Positions 25,318 through 38,563 of a DNA stretch of 64,000 nt are shown one piece after another (the stretch's first letter is position 1; each line of letters begins with the position of its first letter). The notes beneath the pieces were generated by a model. The model made no database searches, was not told where the DNA came from, and saw nothing but the letters and a program-made list of their open reading frames with translations. This stretch comes from Fratercula arctica. Lineage: Eukaryota > Chordata > Aves > Charadriiformes > Alcidae. The DNA is taken from assembly GCA_947846985.1 (NCBI GenBank), contig CANTUZ010000001.1:31334727-31398726 (forward strand), in the 5' to 3' direction. The translations under genes were made by a program, and so were the position numbers.

Positions 25318-28300
25318 GCTGAATATTGGTGAAAATTTGACTCTCTGAAGACTCACAACATTCAAGTACATCTGATGTTTACGGACTGTTTAGCAGTGCC
25401 TGTGGTGAGACTGGCACCTTGTAATCTGGTGAATCTGAATATATATACATCTAATACATATCAAGCCCTCCAGCATAACACAAGCATTCCGTTTCATGGA
25501 GCAATTCCGTAATTACTGGATGAACTGCAGCAAACCTTTTAGAGTAGTAAGTACAAAAATTGCTACATAATGTTTATGTCTAATTTTATGTATTTGGGAC
25601 TGCATTTTTTTAAAAAATCAAACAACAGAAGAGATTTTCCCTTTTGAGGATAAATTTTCAGGATTAATGTTGCATTTTCCAGCTTGAATCCTTTTGGTAA
25701 ACAAATTAAATGAAAGAGTTTCTACATTCAGGTTAATGTTATTTTACATCCTTTTAAAATAGAGTTGTTAATACTGAAGCAATTTAAATTTAGCAAAACA
25801 TATTCAAATGCGCTGGGGTTCACGAACTTTTCATTCTTTGTGCTGGTTTAAATATCACCCTTCTCATTTTACCTATAATAGTTACAAATGAGATAATGCT
25901 GTATATTAATATTTGAACATCCTTTTCAATGTTTATATCTGCTTTATTTTACTGACCCTGAAATTTCAGAGGATGCTTTGTACCTCTTATCTCTGTTGTC
26001 TGCTGCTTATCTCTACATTTGCACATTTTCTGCTTCGGTGTTACAGACGAGGGAGTCAGCCTGAAAAGCCTGTGTACTGAAGACATGCTCTTGCATTGAA
26101 CTTCCAACCTCACCAAACCACCAGGAAAATCAGCGCCAGCTACGAATAAATAAAATGCTAAAATCCGTACTGGAATTTTTCCAAGACAAGTGATTGCAGG
26201 TAGGATCCTAACTCCGTATTTAAATACACAAATAACTCATCCAGATTTCAGAAGCAGGTATGGGCACCTGTTGACATTAACGACCGAAGCTACTGGAAGT
26301 AACTGGGACACTTCTCTGTGGTATGTCAGTGCTGTCTACAGAAAGCAAGACATTATCCAGTTGTACCCTAGAAGACTGTACAAATGCAGTGGAAGGACAC
26401 ATCTACCCGCCTCCTCCTTGTCGGCTTTTTGGTGCTCCCTTTAGTCAGGGTCTTGTCCGCACCTACTGCCTTTGTGCAAGTGCTTCAGAAATGGCAACTC
26501 CAAAACAGGAACTGCACTCCCTTAATTTTTCAGAGGCAACCTAAAACAATCATCCGATTCAGATGATGTTAAATGAGATTGGGTTGATCCACAAAAGAAA
26601 GGAATTTGGTATGGCAAATGGAACAAAAGAAAATAACTGATTTCAAAAGCATGAAAATTTCTCTTAAATAGAGTCTACGTTGTAATTTGTCCCTATTTCC
26701 AATGGAAAGAGGCGAGCAATCCCCAGGGTGAGCTATGGTTTGTATGTGAGAGAAGCCATTTGGCTGGGGATATACCCTACCCATGCATACCTTGGGATGA
26801 GGTGGCTCATTCTTGTGGAGATATCTATTTTTCTCCATCAGTTCCAGGGAGCCAAGGGTGACTAGCTGAAATTTAGACATCTAATTTTTAGCTACCACAA
26901 GCTAGATGGTTAAGTATTTTAATGTCTATTTCTTTCTCACTGATAAAAGGCTGCCTTACAATAAATTTCTCTTCTTTGCTACATCTTTCTTTTTTGTACG
27001 TTCAGATCAAGCAGGGAGGCACTATATTCCATGTGGTCCTTTTATTAAACTTATTATCAGAACTGATCTTATATTTTTAGCATGAAAAAATATTCCCCTC
27101 ATAAAAAGTCTTTGAGTGAAACACTGAATGCTATAGAGCTCAGGGATAAGTTTTGTTTGCCGTTCTCCTTGAGATGATGTTGATGAAAACCTGGGTAAAA
27201 ATACCTCAGAACAGGAAATGCCACCGCAAAATAGTAAATGCTGCAGAATGGGAAATGAATATGCCTTGAATCTAGTGACAGAAACAGCTCTGAGCAAGGC
27301 ATAAATGCAATTGTTTTGCATACCATTTCCCACCCCACCTCTTCTGTCACAGTGCTAGAAATAGCTACACCTCTGTACATAGCGACACTTCTTTCCTCCC
27401 TAGTTTCTGCTCTCTCCTCCTCAGTTGTTCATGTCATCAAGGTGTTTTGTATATACAAGTATAGATGCCCACACTTGGACCTCCAACTAGTTATTTAATT
27501 ATAGCCCTCGTCATAATTACAGTAGAAGAAAATAGCTATCGGAACACTTCACTTCACATAGGCATCGGGGATGTAAAACACCTTTGTTGCAAGAATTCTG
27601 AGTGCATCCCTGCCCTACAGTGTCAAAGCTGACCGGCAGAGAGGTGGCAGTTAAGTGAATCATTTAATTGCATGCTTGGGTTTAAGCACCTGGAAGTCCC
27701 ACCAGAAACACTGGCACTATATAGGTCTACTAACCCAAGTCCATGCGTCGGTGCCCTGGGGGGATGGGGTCCTCTGCTGCTGTAAATACGGAGCAACTCC
27801 ACTGAATTACTGAGCGGTTGTGATTATCACCACTGGGACATAGAATGGTCATGGGGAGTTTGGATATTGAGGTCAATGGGAAAAACAAAAAGCAGCAAGC
27901 TGCTTCGGAAAGAAAGGGCTTGACTTTTACTTCCACATGCGGATGGAGTGAGCTGTGGTTGGGAGGCTCCATAAATCACTTTGCCCTTGCATCCTATTCA
28001 CTATATTGTGCAACTTCAATCTTATCTTTATGGCCCAAAGCTGTTTATTTCATCAATTATCTCAGAAACCTGAAGGCTCTTTCCAAGTCAGCTTTCTGTG
28101 CTTGTTCTGCCTGTAGTCACAGCCTCCTGGTATTGATCACTGAGAGTTTGCTAAAGCAAATGAAAATTGTGGTTGCAGTGAGCTGGGGGCAGACTGTACC
28201 CCGCAGGGGTCCAAGGAGGAGACCTCCTTTTCTGCAGCTCTTAGCATCTCCTGGGGGCTCTTGGAAATTGCAGGCTGGTTTGGGGACAAAGGCAGAGGGG

Positions 28301-30142
28301 AGATGTTTGACACATTGAACTTCTCTCCATGGTGTGTCAGGAGAAGCCATTTGGGCTGGAATGAAGGTCTCTGCTGTGGCTTCCTCTCTGTAACAAAGCT
28401 CCTGTTGGCTGGTGGTTTCCAGGGAAGCCCTGGGCAGTGGGAAGGGGTCCTCTGACATGCAGAGAGCAGGGGTGTGGGATGACTTCGGGTCTGAATGGAG
28501 TCTGCAGGCAAACCCATCCTGCTGCAACATCACAAGCTTTTGGAGGGATGTGTTAATTATAATATACCTCAATCATAGAGATCGGGTGTCTAAAAACCTG
28601 GAATTTCCTATATGTAAGTCTGGGAGGTTTCTCTTCCAAATCTCCAGGGCAGAATTTCCTCCCAAAACACTAGTTTTTTGTTTCTTTCTTTTTCAGTGTT
28701 CAGCCTTGTGTGCTCCTGAACAAGTTTGACCTATTTTTTCACACTAAAATGAGCAGGAGAAATGACTGGCAGAGAACAATTCTTTTGTTATATTTCTGTC
28801 TTTCTTCTGCTTGACAGTTGTCTTTGCACAAATTATAATATTAATAGGTCTGTTCCTTGTCAGTCTGGATGAATGTGTGAGCAAATACATTTTGCCCTTT
28901 AGCAGCTTCTGGGCTAATTATGACTACTAAATCAAGACTTTGCCATTAGGTTCGGGGGAAACTTGTCCTCAGTGAAGCAACTATTTCCAGAAAGAATATA
29001 TTTATAATATATTTAAAATATTTTTATGACTGAGTTTAGAAATACCTCCTATATTTCAAAAAAGGAGCATTTCTGGAGGTGCACAGCAATTCCTACAAAC
29101 TGTCTTGAAGTTTAGTCCCACAAGTACGTGAATAAGACCCTAATTAACACACTTTTTTGTTTAACAAACAGATTTTCTTTGATTTGGAGTGACTCCTTAT
29201 CTGTTCTTCCTACAACAAATACATGATTTGCCTTAAAATTAATCTAGGTATTTTTGCCAGGAATGAAACATTAGCCTTACAATCATAGGAATAGCAAAAT
29301 AATAAAATGCACATTTAAGAAACATGCAGGTTTACAGTAAAATAGACTTAGCAAAACTAACCCCTCCCATCTTCTTGAAAAGACAAATCTTCTCGTATTC
29401 ATCCACTAAAATGAACTTACTGAGAGAATTGCTATTTTCTCTGTGAAAGTTATGGTTCTTTGGATTCATTGTAAGTGCCTGGTACTGAACTATAGGTGCA
29501 AAATTTTGGAGACTGGCCAGATTCTCAGCCACTGTAAGGTAGCATAGATCTTGCTAGAAGACAGCAGGGAAGAGATGTCTCTGAGGTGACAAACTGTGCT
29601 CTTAAGAAAAGGAGGACAAGGAACTTTATTTAGTTGAGGTCAAAAGGGAAAGTGTCTGTGGGCAAACACCTCTGACAAAATGCGTATTAGCTGTGCCTCA
29701 TTTTCATCCCTTCATTTTATAGAGTGAATGGTCACTTCTGCAGGCTGAGATTGATCATCTGAAACGGCAAATGTGGTGAAAGTACTCAGAAATATGCCTA
29801 AGGTGAAAAAAAGAAACACGGTGGATAATTTTGTTTGCTCACTCTCTTTCTCCTAAAAGAAGGGGAAAGTTCAGGATCTTGAAGGTGGCAGGTACTTTAA
29901 AAACAAAATAAAACAGACAATAAGGAGACTGACCTGAATCATGAACTTTCAAAATCAGCAATGAGTTGACAGTCTCAGTTGCAAGGCATTTTTCACCAAA
30001 CATGTCAAAAATTGAGAGCCTAAGGGCTTCTGATATTTTAATGCCATTTGTGTGGTGAAAGAGGCAGCAATGATGGTACCAGGAGTGGAACAACCAGCCT
30101 GGGGTGATGTATTGTTGAGTTCACTGAGAACTCCTGCAACAT

Positions 30143-30305
30143 GAGTCGTCAAGCTGAGTCAGACCCAAGGTCCACCTAGCACCATATCCCATCTCTGAGA
30201 GGAGACAAAAGCAGATGCCTAGAGGAGACTGTATGGACAGTGCAACACATATGGACTCCCCTGAGTACTCTCCCAACCTCCAACCATTTGTGACTCAAAA
30301 TGTGA
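30143..30305. repeat. Probable ancient reptile/bird interspersed repeat
   Basis: The series gtcagacccaaggtcca, cacctagcaccatatccc, aaaagcagatgcctagag and gtactctcccaacctcca follows, with many substitutions, a repeat I recall from turtle, crocodilian and bird genomes whose core reads GTCAGACCAAAGGTCCATC followed by a TAGCCCAGTATCC-like block. The family name and orientation cannot be fixed by eye. The order of four separate landmarks over about 160 bases makes chance unlikely. Confidence 0.5.
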
Positions 30306-31640
30306 TCCTAAATCAGCTCTGCTCTCCATGAAGTCCCATGCGCATGACTAAGACAACTGTGTTGTGTGGGACTGAAGAATACAAGCATCAATATCAAAAT
30401 ATACTTGGGAAGAAATTCTACATTTCTTGCTCTTCATAGCAAGATTTCCCTTTACTCTTCCAGACTCAGGAATTCTCTGTTGGCAGTCACTTACACATGC
30501 ATATGAGACAATAAGTGGGGAATATACAATAAATAGTTGAACTTGATGAGACAGTGGTCTAGCAAGTTGGTTTTTTCTTGATGGAGAAGACCCAGCTCTA
30601 ATATACGTCTACAACCTGGCCATCCTGTAGAGAGTGAATTGTATATCATTAGGTGCCACTGGCTTTGTCTCATCTGTAAGGAATATAGATCACACATGCT
30701 GAGGCTGCTGTGATGTAGATCAGCATGAGATTTGCTTCCAAGCTTGTTCCTGCTCCCAAATAAAATACTACAGTAGATGATACACACTGCTTTTTTTTTT
30801 GTGTTCCAAACAAGTTCTATCATCCATAGTATTAGAAAAATTGTCTGGCATCCAGTATGGTGTTTTACATACACTAACCGTATCCAAGCAGTATGTTATC
30901 ATAAATAATGTTGTCTTGCTTTGAGCATTCTGAAGGATTGATAAAATAATCAAATAGAGTTTTGGCTCTTCCCTTTTTGGGTCATGGCGTTTCTTGAACA
31001 TTGTGGATGCTAGATATTCTGAGGCAGAATATGTGAAATTCATAAAGGACATATCCAAGCTGAAGCTCAGAAATGTCAGTTATGGCAGTGACAGTGATGC
31101 ACTTAGAAACACTGCCAATATGCAGTGAATATCTTTTTCTTAAGGGCAAATTTACTCATTTGGGAAAAGAGGGGATATGAGAAAATCTGCTGACCTCATC
31201 TGAAATGAAAGGACGATTCAACTTTTTTCTCTTGTACTTTTTAAAGACTTTTCGATACAAAGCAGGAGGGAAAGTGCCAACTCAGTGCTCTGGGATGGTT
31301 CCCAGCTCTTGTGCATGGCTCTGAGGCAACATGGGGATTGATGAGAAAAGGTGATTTTATTGATTGTTCCAAAGAACGAGGCTAGCAGGAGAGAGTTATG
31401 GTTGTGCTTTTGCGTACACCCGTTCTCACTTGGCTCAGTTGTACACATCTCTTTGTTAAGAAGTAAATTCAATTAAAAAAAAACCCTAAGAAAGTCAAAT
31501 AGCACAGTAAGAACATTAATCTACTGCTTCCAAACTGCTGCTGTGTATCTACCAGCATTAAATTTTACCCACAATGGCTGTTTGAAGGGCTGCCCATTAA
31601 TGTTATAAAAGATTGCTTAAGAAAAATTCATCTGTTGTAG

Positions 31641-31685
31641 ATGATATTGGATTTGATTTTTCAGAAGAAGCAGGGGTTGGGACAG
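31641..31685 (+). other. Possible 45-nt micro-exon (weak)
   Basis: A 45-nt stretch lies between ctgttgtag (AG ending at 31640) and a strong donor-like gacag followed by gtgagtt (GT at 31686-31687). Its length is a multiple of three and one frame through it is acidic and open. The acceptor has a poor pyrimidine tract and no partner exon is known, so this rests mainly on the good donor match and may be chance. Confidence 0.12.
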
Positions 31686-33666
31686 GTGAGTTACCAGTGT
31701 TCTTGGTCCTAATTCAGAGTCTAATCCTCACGCTACTGAAGCTTTTACAGGTTTTTGCTGCTGACTTCAATGAAAGGAGGATCAACGCTATTGGTTTTAT
31801 GTGGGGGTTGGCAAGAAGATTAAACAAAATCAGCATCACTGGTTTGAAGGATTTATTTCGTTACAAACATTTATTTCATCTCAACAAACTAAAATGCATT
31901 TCTCTTTATAGTAATGGCAAGATATCTTCAAAAGACAAGTCAAGATAATAACTTTCTAAATCTTGCTGGATACTAAAAAGATTTGGGATCTATGTCATAT
32001 TATGGTTTTCTCCCTACAGTGTCTCAGAGTTCCTCAGGTGATAATTATTTGGCTTTCACTCTGTTAACCTTACTATCTTTTGCTAACACTCCTCCTTGTC
32101 CCTGCAGTTACCAGTCACCGTTACTCTGAAATCATCTGCTTGATTAACATTAGCATGCTAAATTTACAGCAGTTGGTTCCAGCCTGTGTTTTGCTTGAAG
32201 CTTGTGGCTGCTGTCTGGGGTAGGAAAGGCAGCCTGGGTGCTTTAAAGCTTTGCTGTATTTTCCAGCTGCCTAATAGAGGAATTACCTCTCTCTACAAAT
32301 CCTATTTTTCTTCTAATACGGTGGACAGAAGTGTTCAATAGAGGCTGAAAGGAAGCTCCTTTCTGAATAAGGTCACCAGACGAATCTAATTCTCTGGAGC
32401 CTTGTGGAACGCATTTCCCCCAAAGATACCGTGCTTCAGGTGGATGTGAGAAACGTAGCATTTGTTCTTCCTCAGACAACAGACTCCTAACCCCACTCAC
32501 AGCTCCTGTGCCATGTGCATCCTGTTTTGCATGTGGTGCATTTCTGGAAAGGGATGTACCTGTGTGGTCCTTAATGCATGGGACCACCACCGCCGAGTCG
32601 GGAGGAGCAGGCAGTGCATGCGAAGGATGCCTTGACCAACGTTTTTTGTTTGGTCATGTCTTAGGTGTGAGATCTACGGTGAAGTCTGTTCTATTGAGAT
32701 TTTTATAGGTATTATCACTTAGTATCTGAATGTCTTCCAGCAGCACTTTAAGCAATATGAGTAACTACTGTCATGTGTTGTTTGTGCTCTCTTCCTTTCC
32801 GTGCTTGGGGAATGGAAATGAATGCAGTGACATGTCTTGTTCCAGAAGAGATTTTAAAGAAAAATAAATGTATATTTACATGTATTTATATGGATAGACA
32901 TGACAGAGTCAAAGCAACCTGCTTTTTCTGAAAGAACCATGTGCTAGCGTTGCAGTGGTCCCTACCTACTGGGGTACTTCGCTACCTGACTCAGACCCAA
33001 AAGACACTGAAAGATCCTGCACGGACAAGCTGGATCCCCTTTCTAGATAGTTGTGTTGTCCTCTTGAATATAATTGCCAGCCACAGCCTTCATCCTAAAA
33101 ATTTTGGAAAGTATTTATTTTTTTTCAGACCATTGAAGCTGCAGCAGAGAAATCAAAAGCGCTACTCTGAGTGAACAGAAATTGATTTGCTGATCAATGT
33201 TGCTGAAGTGTAATGTGCAGCTGGTCTCGATGTATTATTACCTTGATTAAGACTCCCTCTGGGGGCAAAAAAAAGATTATTTTTACCATAGGTGATGCGA
33301 TAGGTTCCTCTGTCAGTGACTGTGAGCTGACTTCATCTCCCATTGCTGGCTTGAATCCAGATTATGTTGGGACTAGAGGACTAATTTTGTTTAGGTGCAT
33401 GTGTCAGATGTCTTTGGCTCGTTTCTCTTCTGCTGTGCTCAGAAGTAGGAGGTATTCAGTGAGAACCTGGTACCCATGTGCCTTTCTTCAGTGCTGACCC
33501 TTATATGATGCGCTATTCCTTGAAAACAGATGATAAAATATGAGAAATCATTGTTGAGTCGTTAAGTGTAAATAGGTGTAAACCAGATGTTCTTAGAGAG
33601 TGTGTGACCATCTTTTGCTTCTGGTTTAGGCAGTCTGTCTAGTCCTTGCTTATGCATCATGCCTTC

Positions 33667-33731
33667 TTACTGGAGTGAGCCTCAGTGAGGCATGAAGGTC
33701 AGGTGTTCAATGTGTTTTGTTACTCCAGTAA
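33667..33731. repeat. Nested inverted repeat
   Basis: ttactggagt (33667-33676) pairs exactly with actccagtaa (33722-33731). Just inside the left arm is a smaller gcctca/tgaggc palindrome (33679-33691). The fold is only moderately stable and no function is apparent. Confidence 0.6.
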
Positions 33732-36700
33732 AGGAAGATTATTGTCCTGAATACTAATTCAAGTCTTTTTAAAAAGGCATACCATATCACGTGTGTTTTG
33801 GCATTGAAAAGCATTAGCACATTTTTTTCCAAAGAGTGCATACCTTACAGTCATTTCATAAATTGGGTCTTGGAGAATGAATTCATTACAAAGTGGAAAA
33901 AGCACACACAAATTTTAAAGAGTTGTCTACATGCAATCATCTACATTTGCATCAACTGCTATCGCAAGAAGGATGCAAAGGTCAAGAGAACCGGTGATGT
34001 CTCAGGTGGCGCTACTGGCACAGATAGGCTGGGATTCAACTCCACTGTGTGGGCATGTCAGTTCAGGTGTCTAAATGTAGATATGTCCTGTTATAGTCAG
34101 TGCAGGTTCAATTCCCTACATGCAGCCACCTGGTGCTCTTTGAAATGCCCTTGGATATCTGAGACTTCTTCAAGGGTCTAGAAGATGTGGCATGGGAACT
34201 GATGGAAGTTTGTTCCTTTCTAGAATGGCAGCTCCAGAAAGTGGCAGGCAAGTGGGATCCCCAAGGACATTTCAAACAGTGCTACATCCTTCCGTGCGGG
34301 GAACTGGTCTGAGCTTGCAGGACAGCCTACAGGACAATTCAGCTCAATTGAAAGTAGACACACGTGCAGTCATTGGCTCACCAAACTCCACCAACTGCAT
34401 CACTCTTCCATGACAAGGTCAATACAGATCTTAAACAGACTTCACCCATGGCTCTTCCCACTTCTGCAGGAAATGCCTGCAGGTTTTGGTACTGGAAAGA
34501 ATAAGGGGCTCCTGAAAAAAGTGGGATGGATTTGGCTCAGATAATGATGCTGAACTCCATGAACTGAAGAAAATTGATTCTCTTTCCTCACCTGGGGCAG
34601 CAGCCGTCTGTCTGTTCAGCTTCCTGCTGAACCTGTGCTCCTACAGCTTGGAGACACAGATGCAGATTGACACTGGGGGCTGTTCTGCAGCATGCATGAG
34701 GGTTGTGTGTTATGTTTCACAAGTGAAGAACCACACTAAAGAAACCAAGACACTCAAAGTGTCCGAAAGGAAGCTGAATGAGCTCTTTCCCTTCAAGAAG
34801 TTATTCCTTGAGTTACCTTCTGGTTGAAAGATTAGTAGCACAGACTTCTATACAACTGCCCAGAAGTGAATGAGATTCCTTCCCTTCACTTTCTTTTTCC
34901 CATGGGTTTCTTTTCTTGCCAACATGTAAAGCCAGAAAAGGCTTGAGCGCCTCACCAGCTGGCCCATTGGAGAGATGGCTTCTGGCCTTGAGCTTGGGTC
35001 ATGACCAAACTGATAGGATTTAAAATACTATTAAAGACCAAATCAGTTCAAAGGTTTCTGAGTTGAGAGTCTGAGTTTCCTAGAGTGAGACAAAAAGCCC
35101 CTTCTGTTAGGAAAATTGACTGTGGGCTTTCTTTTTTGGCTTGAAAGCTGGCCTGTGATCCTTGAAGAGCTTTCTACAGTTTTTAGGAAAAATGAAGGTG
35201 GCCTATATTTAGTTTCAAAGCTCATATCTATTCCATTTAGGAATCATATAGACATTGCCTCACTCTTTGTTTCCACCATAAAAACCACCACCATAAAAAG
35301 AATGTAACATCAAATCCAATTTTTGAGAAAAGCTTTTTCCACTAGTAAATGTCCATGCCACTCACAGTGTTAAATATTTTGCTTTATTTACCTGCTCCTT
35401 TACTTCAATTTGCAACATGTCTCTCCAAGGCGCATAATACACGGTGACTCAGTGTCATGTAGGGGACAGACAATGGCAAATGGATCTCTAATTAAATTCA
35501 ATTGCTCCTCAAGGGCTGCTGCCCTAGTTAGAACAGAGTGCATGGGTGAGAGTTTGAAGCAGTGCAAATGCATGTGTTTAGAACTGTGACTAAACTCAGT
35601 TAAGTTTTGACTCCTCTCCCCCTACCTCCCTCCCCTACTATGTCTCCCTGGGGTTTGGAGAACTTTCCATGTCCTGTGTGCCACAGAAGACTGTGTTTCT
35701 GGCTAGCTTGGAGCTGCCAACAGTAAGTGAGAGTGCAGAGACCACCAGTGACAGCAGCAGAATTCAGAGTGGCAGTGGTTCAGTGGGAGGGCGCAGCCAT
35801 GTGTCAGGAGGGTTTCAGAGGGCCAGGAGGTGATATAGGGAAGATTAGTAGAGCTCTGGGAGGTGTGAGAGGAAAATGATGGAGGGTGGTTTGGGCAGGG
35901 CAGCTGAATTTCTCAGTATATTTCCTCCTTGACCTTCAAGCCACCTCCTTCCCACCTTGTCCCCCAGCCAATTTGGTGTTGCTGGAGGGCTAGGACCTGT
36001 TCATGGGTAACTTCACCCCAGAAGGGCTCATATTCTGGTATACTTGCTCCTTCAGTTTCCATGTCCCTCTGAGATGGGAGGTGCCCTATGCCTTAGGCTC
36101 AAACCTACTCTGTGCATGCATTCAACCTAGCCATGCTCTACCATGCTCTGCCTGCCTCCTCCGCTCCCCTTCTGCCCCTGCTGGAAGCCTAAGTTGACTG
36201 GGGAGGATCTGCAAGGTCTCTCCAGGACAAAATCAGGGACAACAGAGGCAGGGTGACTGGCAATGGCTAGTCACAGCACAAGGCAGCCAATATCCCCTGA
36301 TCCAGCCTTGGGAGGGTCCTGCTTAGAGACTCATCTATATGCTTTGCACGTTATTCCCTGCACGGGGTATTATAAAGCAAATGGAGTGAGAGTGCCACAC
36401 TTTCAGAAAAGTGTGTTTTGTTTCACAGCTGATTTTAATGAGATGGATACTTGCCTTCTGTGCGCATGTCATGACAGGTCTCAGGTCCACAAATGATATT
36501 GCTAGTCCCTGGCTATGAACGCTTGTATGGTTCATTGCAAAGCATTAACTGGAGGGCTAGCTGTCAGTCCATTATGACATTGCTGTAGCAGAAATCAAAA
36601 TCTCTCTGAAATGTCAGCCCCTTTCAAAGCGATGCAAAGAAATGACAAAATTTTGCAGAATTTCTACTGCCTAATGCAAATATTAATTCTAAAAAATAAG

Positions 36701-37431
36701 CCGGGTCAAGCAAAATCTGGCTTCATGTAAAAAATGATTGTCTCAAACTGAAAAACTGGTTGTGTAAAGTAAGATAAAATCAAAATGCACTTTACAAGGT
36801 ATCAGTTAATTCTGGACTACTCCAGCAAATGTTTTTATTGTCAGCCCTCCATATGATTGTAACCTTAAAGTCAGTAAAGTGCATTGAATGACAGACACTT
36901 CTGGTGAGCCCTCTCTCAGCAACACTCTCGAAATGCTCAACCCATGAAATATTTTAATGAAAGGCAAATGGCTTTTGTCAGATAAGTCTAATTCTCCATT
37001 AGAAATAATGTTTCAGGAGCCAGAGAAGACAAGTTGGAGGTCAAAGGAAACACCTAATGAAGCAAGATGGCTGAAAAGTGACAAGAAACAGAAATTTAAA
37101 CAATTAAGCAAAGTCTCATACAGTAGATCATATTAAACTGAGACAGTATTTGTTAGGTTATGAGATAAAAGGCTCATCTCCACACAGGCAAAGGAGCCCA
37201 GAGGACCATCAGTCAGCCCTGATGTTGAGGTTTGAAACCCCATCATGATGCGGGGGCTCTCCAGGGCACACTGCAGACTAAGGCAGGTCACTGCCTACAG
37301 GGCATGTGTGGCGGTGTGCTCTCCCCTTTTCCGCCTTTCGCCCCCCCCTCCCAGCTCCTGGTCAAGCCATGGTCATTAGCAGGAGTTATGAGTTGCACTT
37401 GAACCATGGGGGATGGCTGGCAACATAGTCA

Positions 37432-37588
37432 AAGACATGCCCCTTCCCTGGAAGTGTTCAAGGCCAGGCTGGATGGAGCTTTGAGCAGCCTGGTCTAGTG
37501 GGAGGCGTCCCTGCCCATGGCAGGCGGGTTGGAAGTAGATGATCTTTAAGGTCCCTTCCAACCCAAACCATTCTATGATTCTAAGAAT
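37432..37588 (+). mobile_element. CR1 LINE, 3' fragment, plus strand
   Basis: It begins at ccttccctggaagtgttcaa, which codes for the CR1 SLEVFKARLDGAL C-terminus, and runs through the ORF2 stop (tag in ggtctagtggga). The 3' untranslated region follows (ccatggcaggcgggttgga, agatgatctttaaggtccc) and then the attctatgattct tail. Only the last 30 or so codons and the 3' region remain. Its 3' type, with a ccctgcccatggcagg segment, differs from the nearby minus-strand copies. Confidence 0.93.
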
Positions 37589-37796
37589 CAATTAAACATC
37601 TGAATGTTAACTCCATGCTGTAGAAAATGCATGCTGGAAGATATACTTTCTAGTTCTCAAGGGGTGGCAACTTGCCACCAAACTGCAAAGATCAAGTGGG
37701 TAAACAACTTAGAGGAGCAAACAAGTATCCAATTGCTCTAACTGCGGGCACTACATTTGCCCCAATTTTTATTGCGTGAAATCCTGAGAAAACCAT
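37589..37796. other. Short spacer between two CR1 copies
   Basis: About 200 bases of unique sequence separating two CR1 insertions of opposite orientation. Nothing else is recognised. Confidence 0.5.
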
Positions 37797-38563
37797 GGAA
37801 TCATAGAATCATTTAGGTTGGAAAAGACCCTTGGGATCATCGAGTCCAACCATGAACCCCACTCTACAAAGTTCTCCCTTACACCATATCCCCCAACACC
37901 ACATCTAAATGACTCTTAAACACATTCAGGGATGGTGACTCCACCACCTCCCTGGGCAGCCTATTCCAGTGTCTGACCACTCTTTCTGTGAAGAATTTTT
38001 TCCTAATGTCCAGTCTAAACCTACCCTGTTGCAGCTTGAAGCCATTGCCCTCTTGTTCTATCACTAATTACCTGTGAGAAGAGACCAGCACCAACCTCTC
38101 TACCATGTCCTTTCAAGTAGTTGTAGAGAGTGATGAGGTCTCCCCTCAGCCTCCTCTTCCTCAAACTAAACAGTCCCAGCTCCTTCAATCGCTCCTCAGA
38201 AGGTTTATTCTGCAGGTCCTTCACCAGCTTCGTTGCCCTCCTCTGCACTCACTCCAGCACCTCGATATCTCTCTCGTATTGAGGTGCCCAAAACTGGACA
38301 CAATACTCAAGGTGTGGTCTCACCAGTGCTGAGTACAGGGGGGCAATCACCTCCTTACTTCTGCTGGTCACACTATTTCTAATACAAGCCAGGATGCCAT
38401 TGGCTTTCTTGGCCACCTGGGCATGCTGCTGACTCACATTCAGCCGCTTGTCAATTAGAACCCCCAGGTCCTTTTCTGCCAGGCAGTTCTCCAGCCACAC
38501 TTCCCCAGGCCTGTAGCGATGCGTGGGGTTGTTGTGGCCCAAGTGCAAGACCCAGCACTTGGA
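37797..38563 (-). pseudogene. CR1 LINE, C-terminal ORF2 and 3' end
   Basis: On the minus strand this reads into the post-RT C-terminal part of CR1 ORF2. Landmarks in order are a WVLHLGH-type block, [48 protein letters not shown] and [16 protein letters not shown]. They are followed by a 3' untranslated region and tail (tcatagaatcatttaggttg on plus). Breaks visible in the sequence are a TGA at 38249-38251, where the family has Arg before VQRRAT, and a one-base insertion near 38047-38049 that shifts frame in the RTRGNGLKL region. The homology stops near 38563, just upstream of the point where the RT finger-palm region would lie. It is about 770 bp long and 5'-truncated. Confidence 0.95.

Larger units (their letters stand above)
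14291..30142. other. Large gene-poor block, no recognised transposon
   Basis: Nearly 16 kb without a repeat family or gene I can identify. It contains small local structures listed separately: a tandem duplication at 18916-18963, a palindrome at 19069-19100 and homopolymer and TG tracts. The longest open frame (27845-28318, plus) overlaps an equally long antisense frame and has no domain-like content. Segments near 18220-18400, 25600-25950 and 28780-28940 are AT-rich with repeated homeobox-like cores and may be conserved non-coding DNA. Confidence 0.5.
30306..37431. other. Gene-poor unique sequence
   Basis: About 7 kb with no recognised transposon. A splice-like micro-segment at 31641-31685 and an inverted repeat at 33667-33731 are listed separately. 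No other coding signal is convincing. Confidence 0.5.

Noticed and set aside
27845..28318. Longest non-transposon open frame (about 157 codons, plus strand)
   Set aside because: It is overlapped by open frames on the opposite strand, shows no domain or family resemblance, has mixed low-information composition and lacks splice or promoter context.
35930..35975. Pyrimidine-rich stretch ending ccccag, acceptor-like
   Set aside because: No downstream open segment with a donor and no coding-like composition. Such tracts are common by chance.
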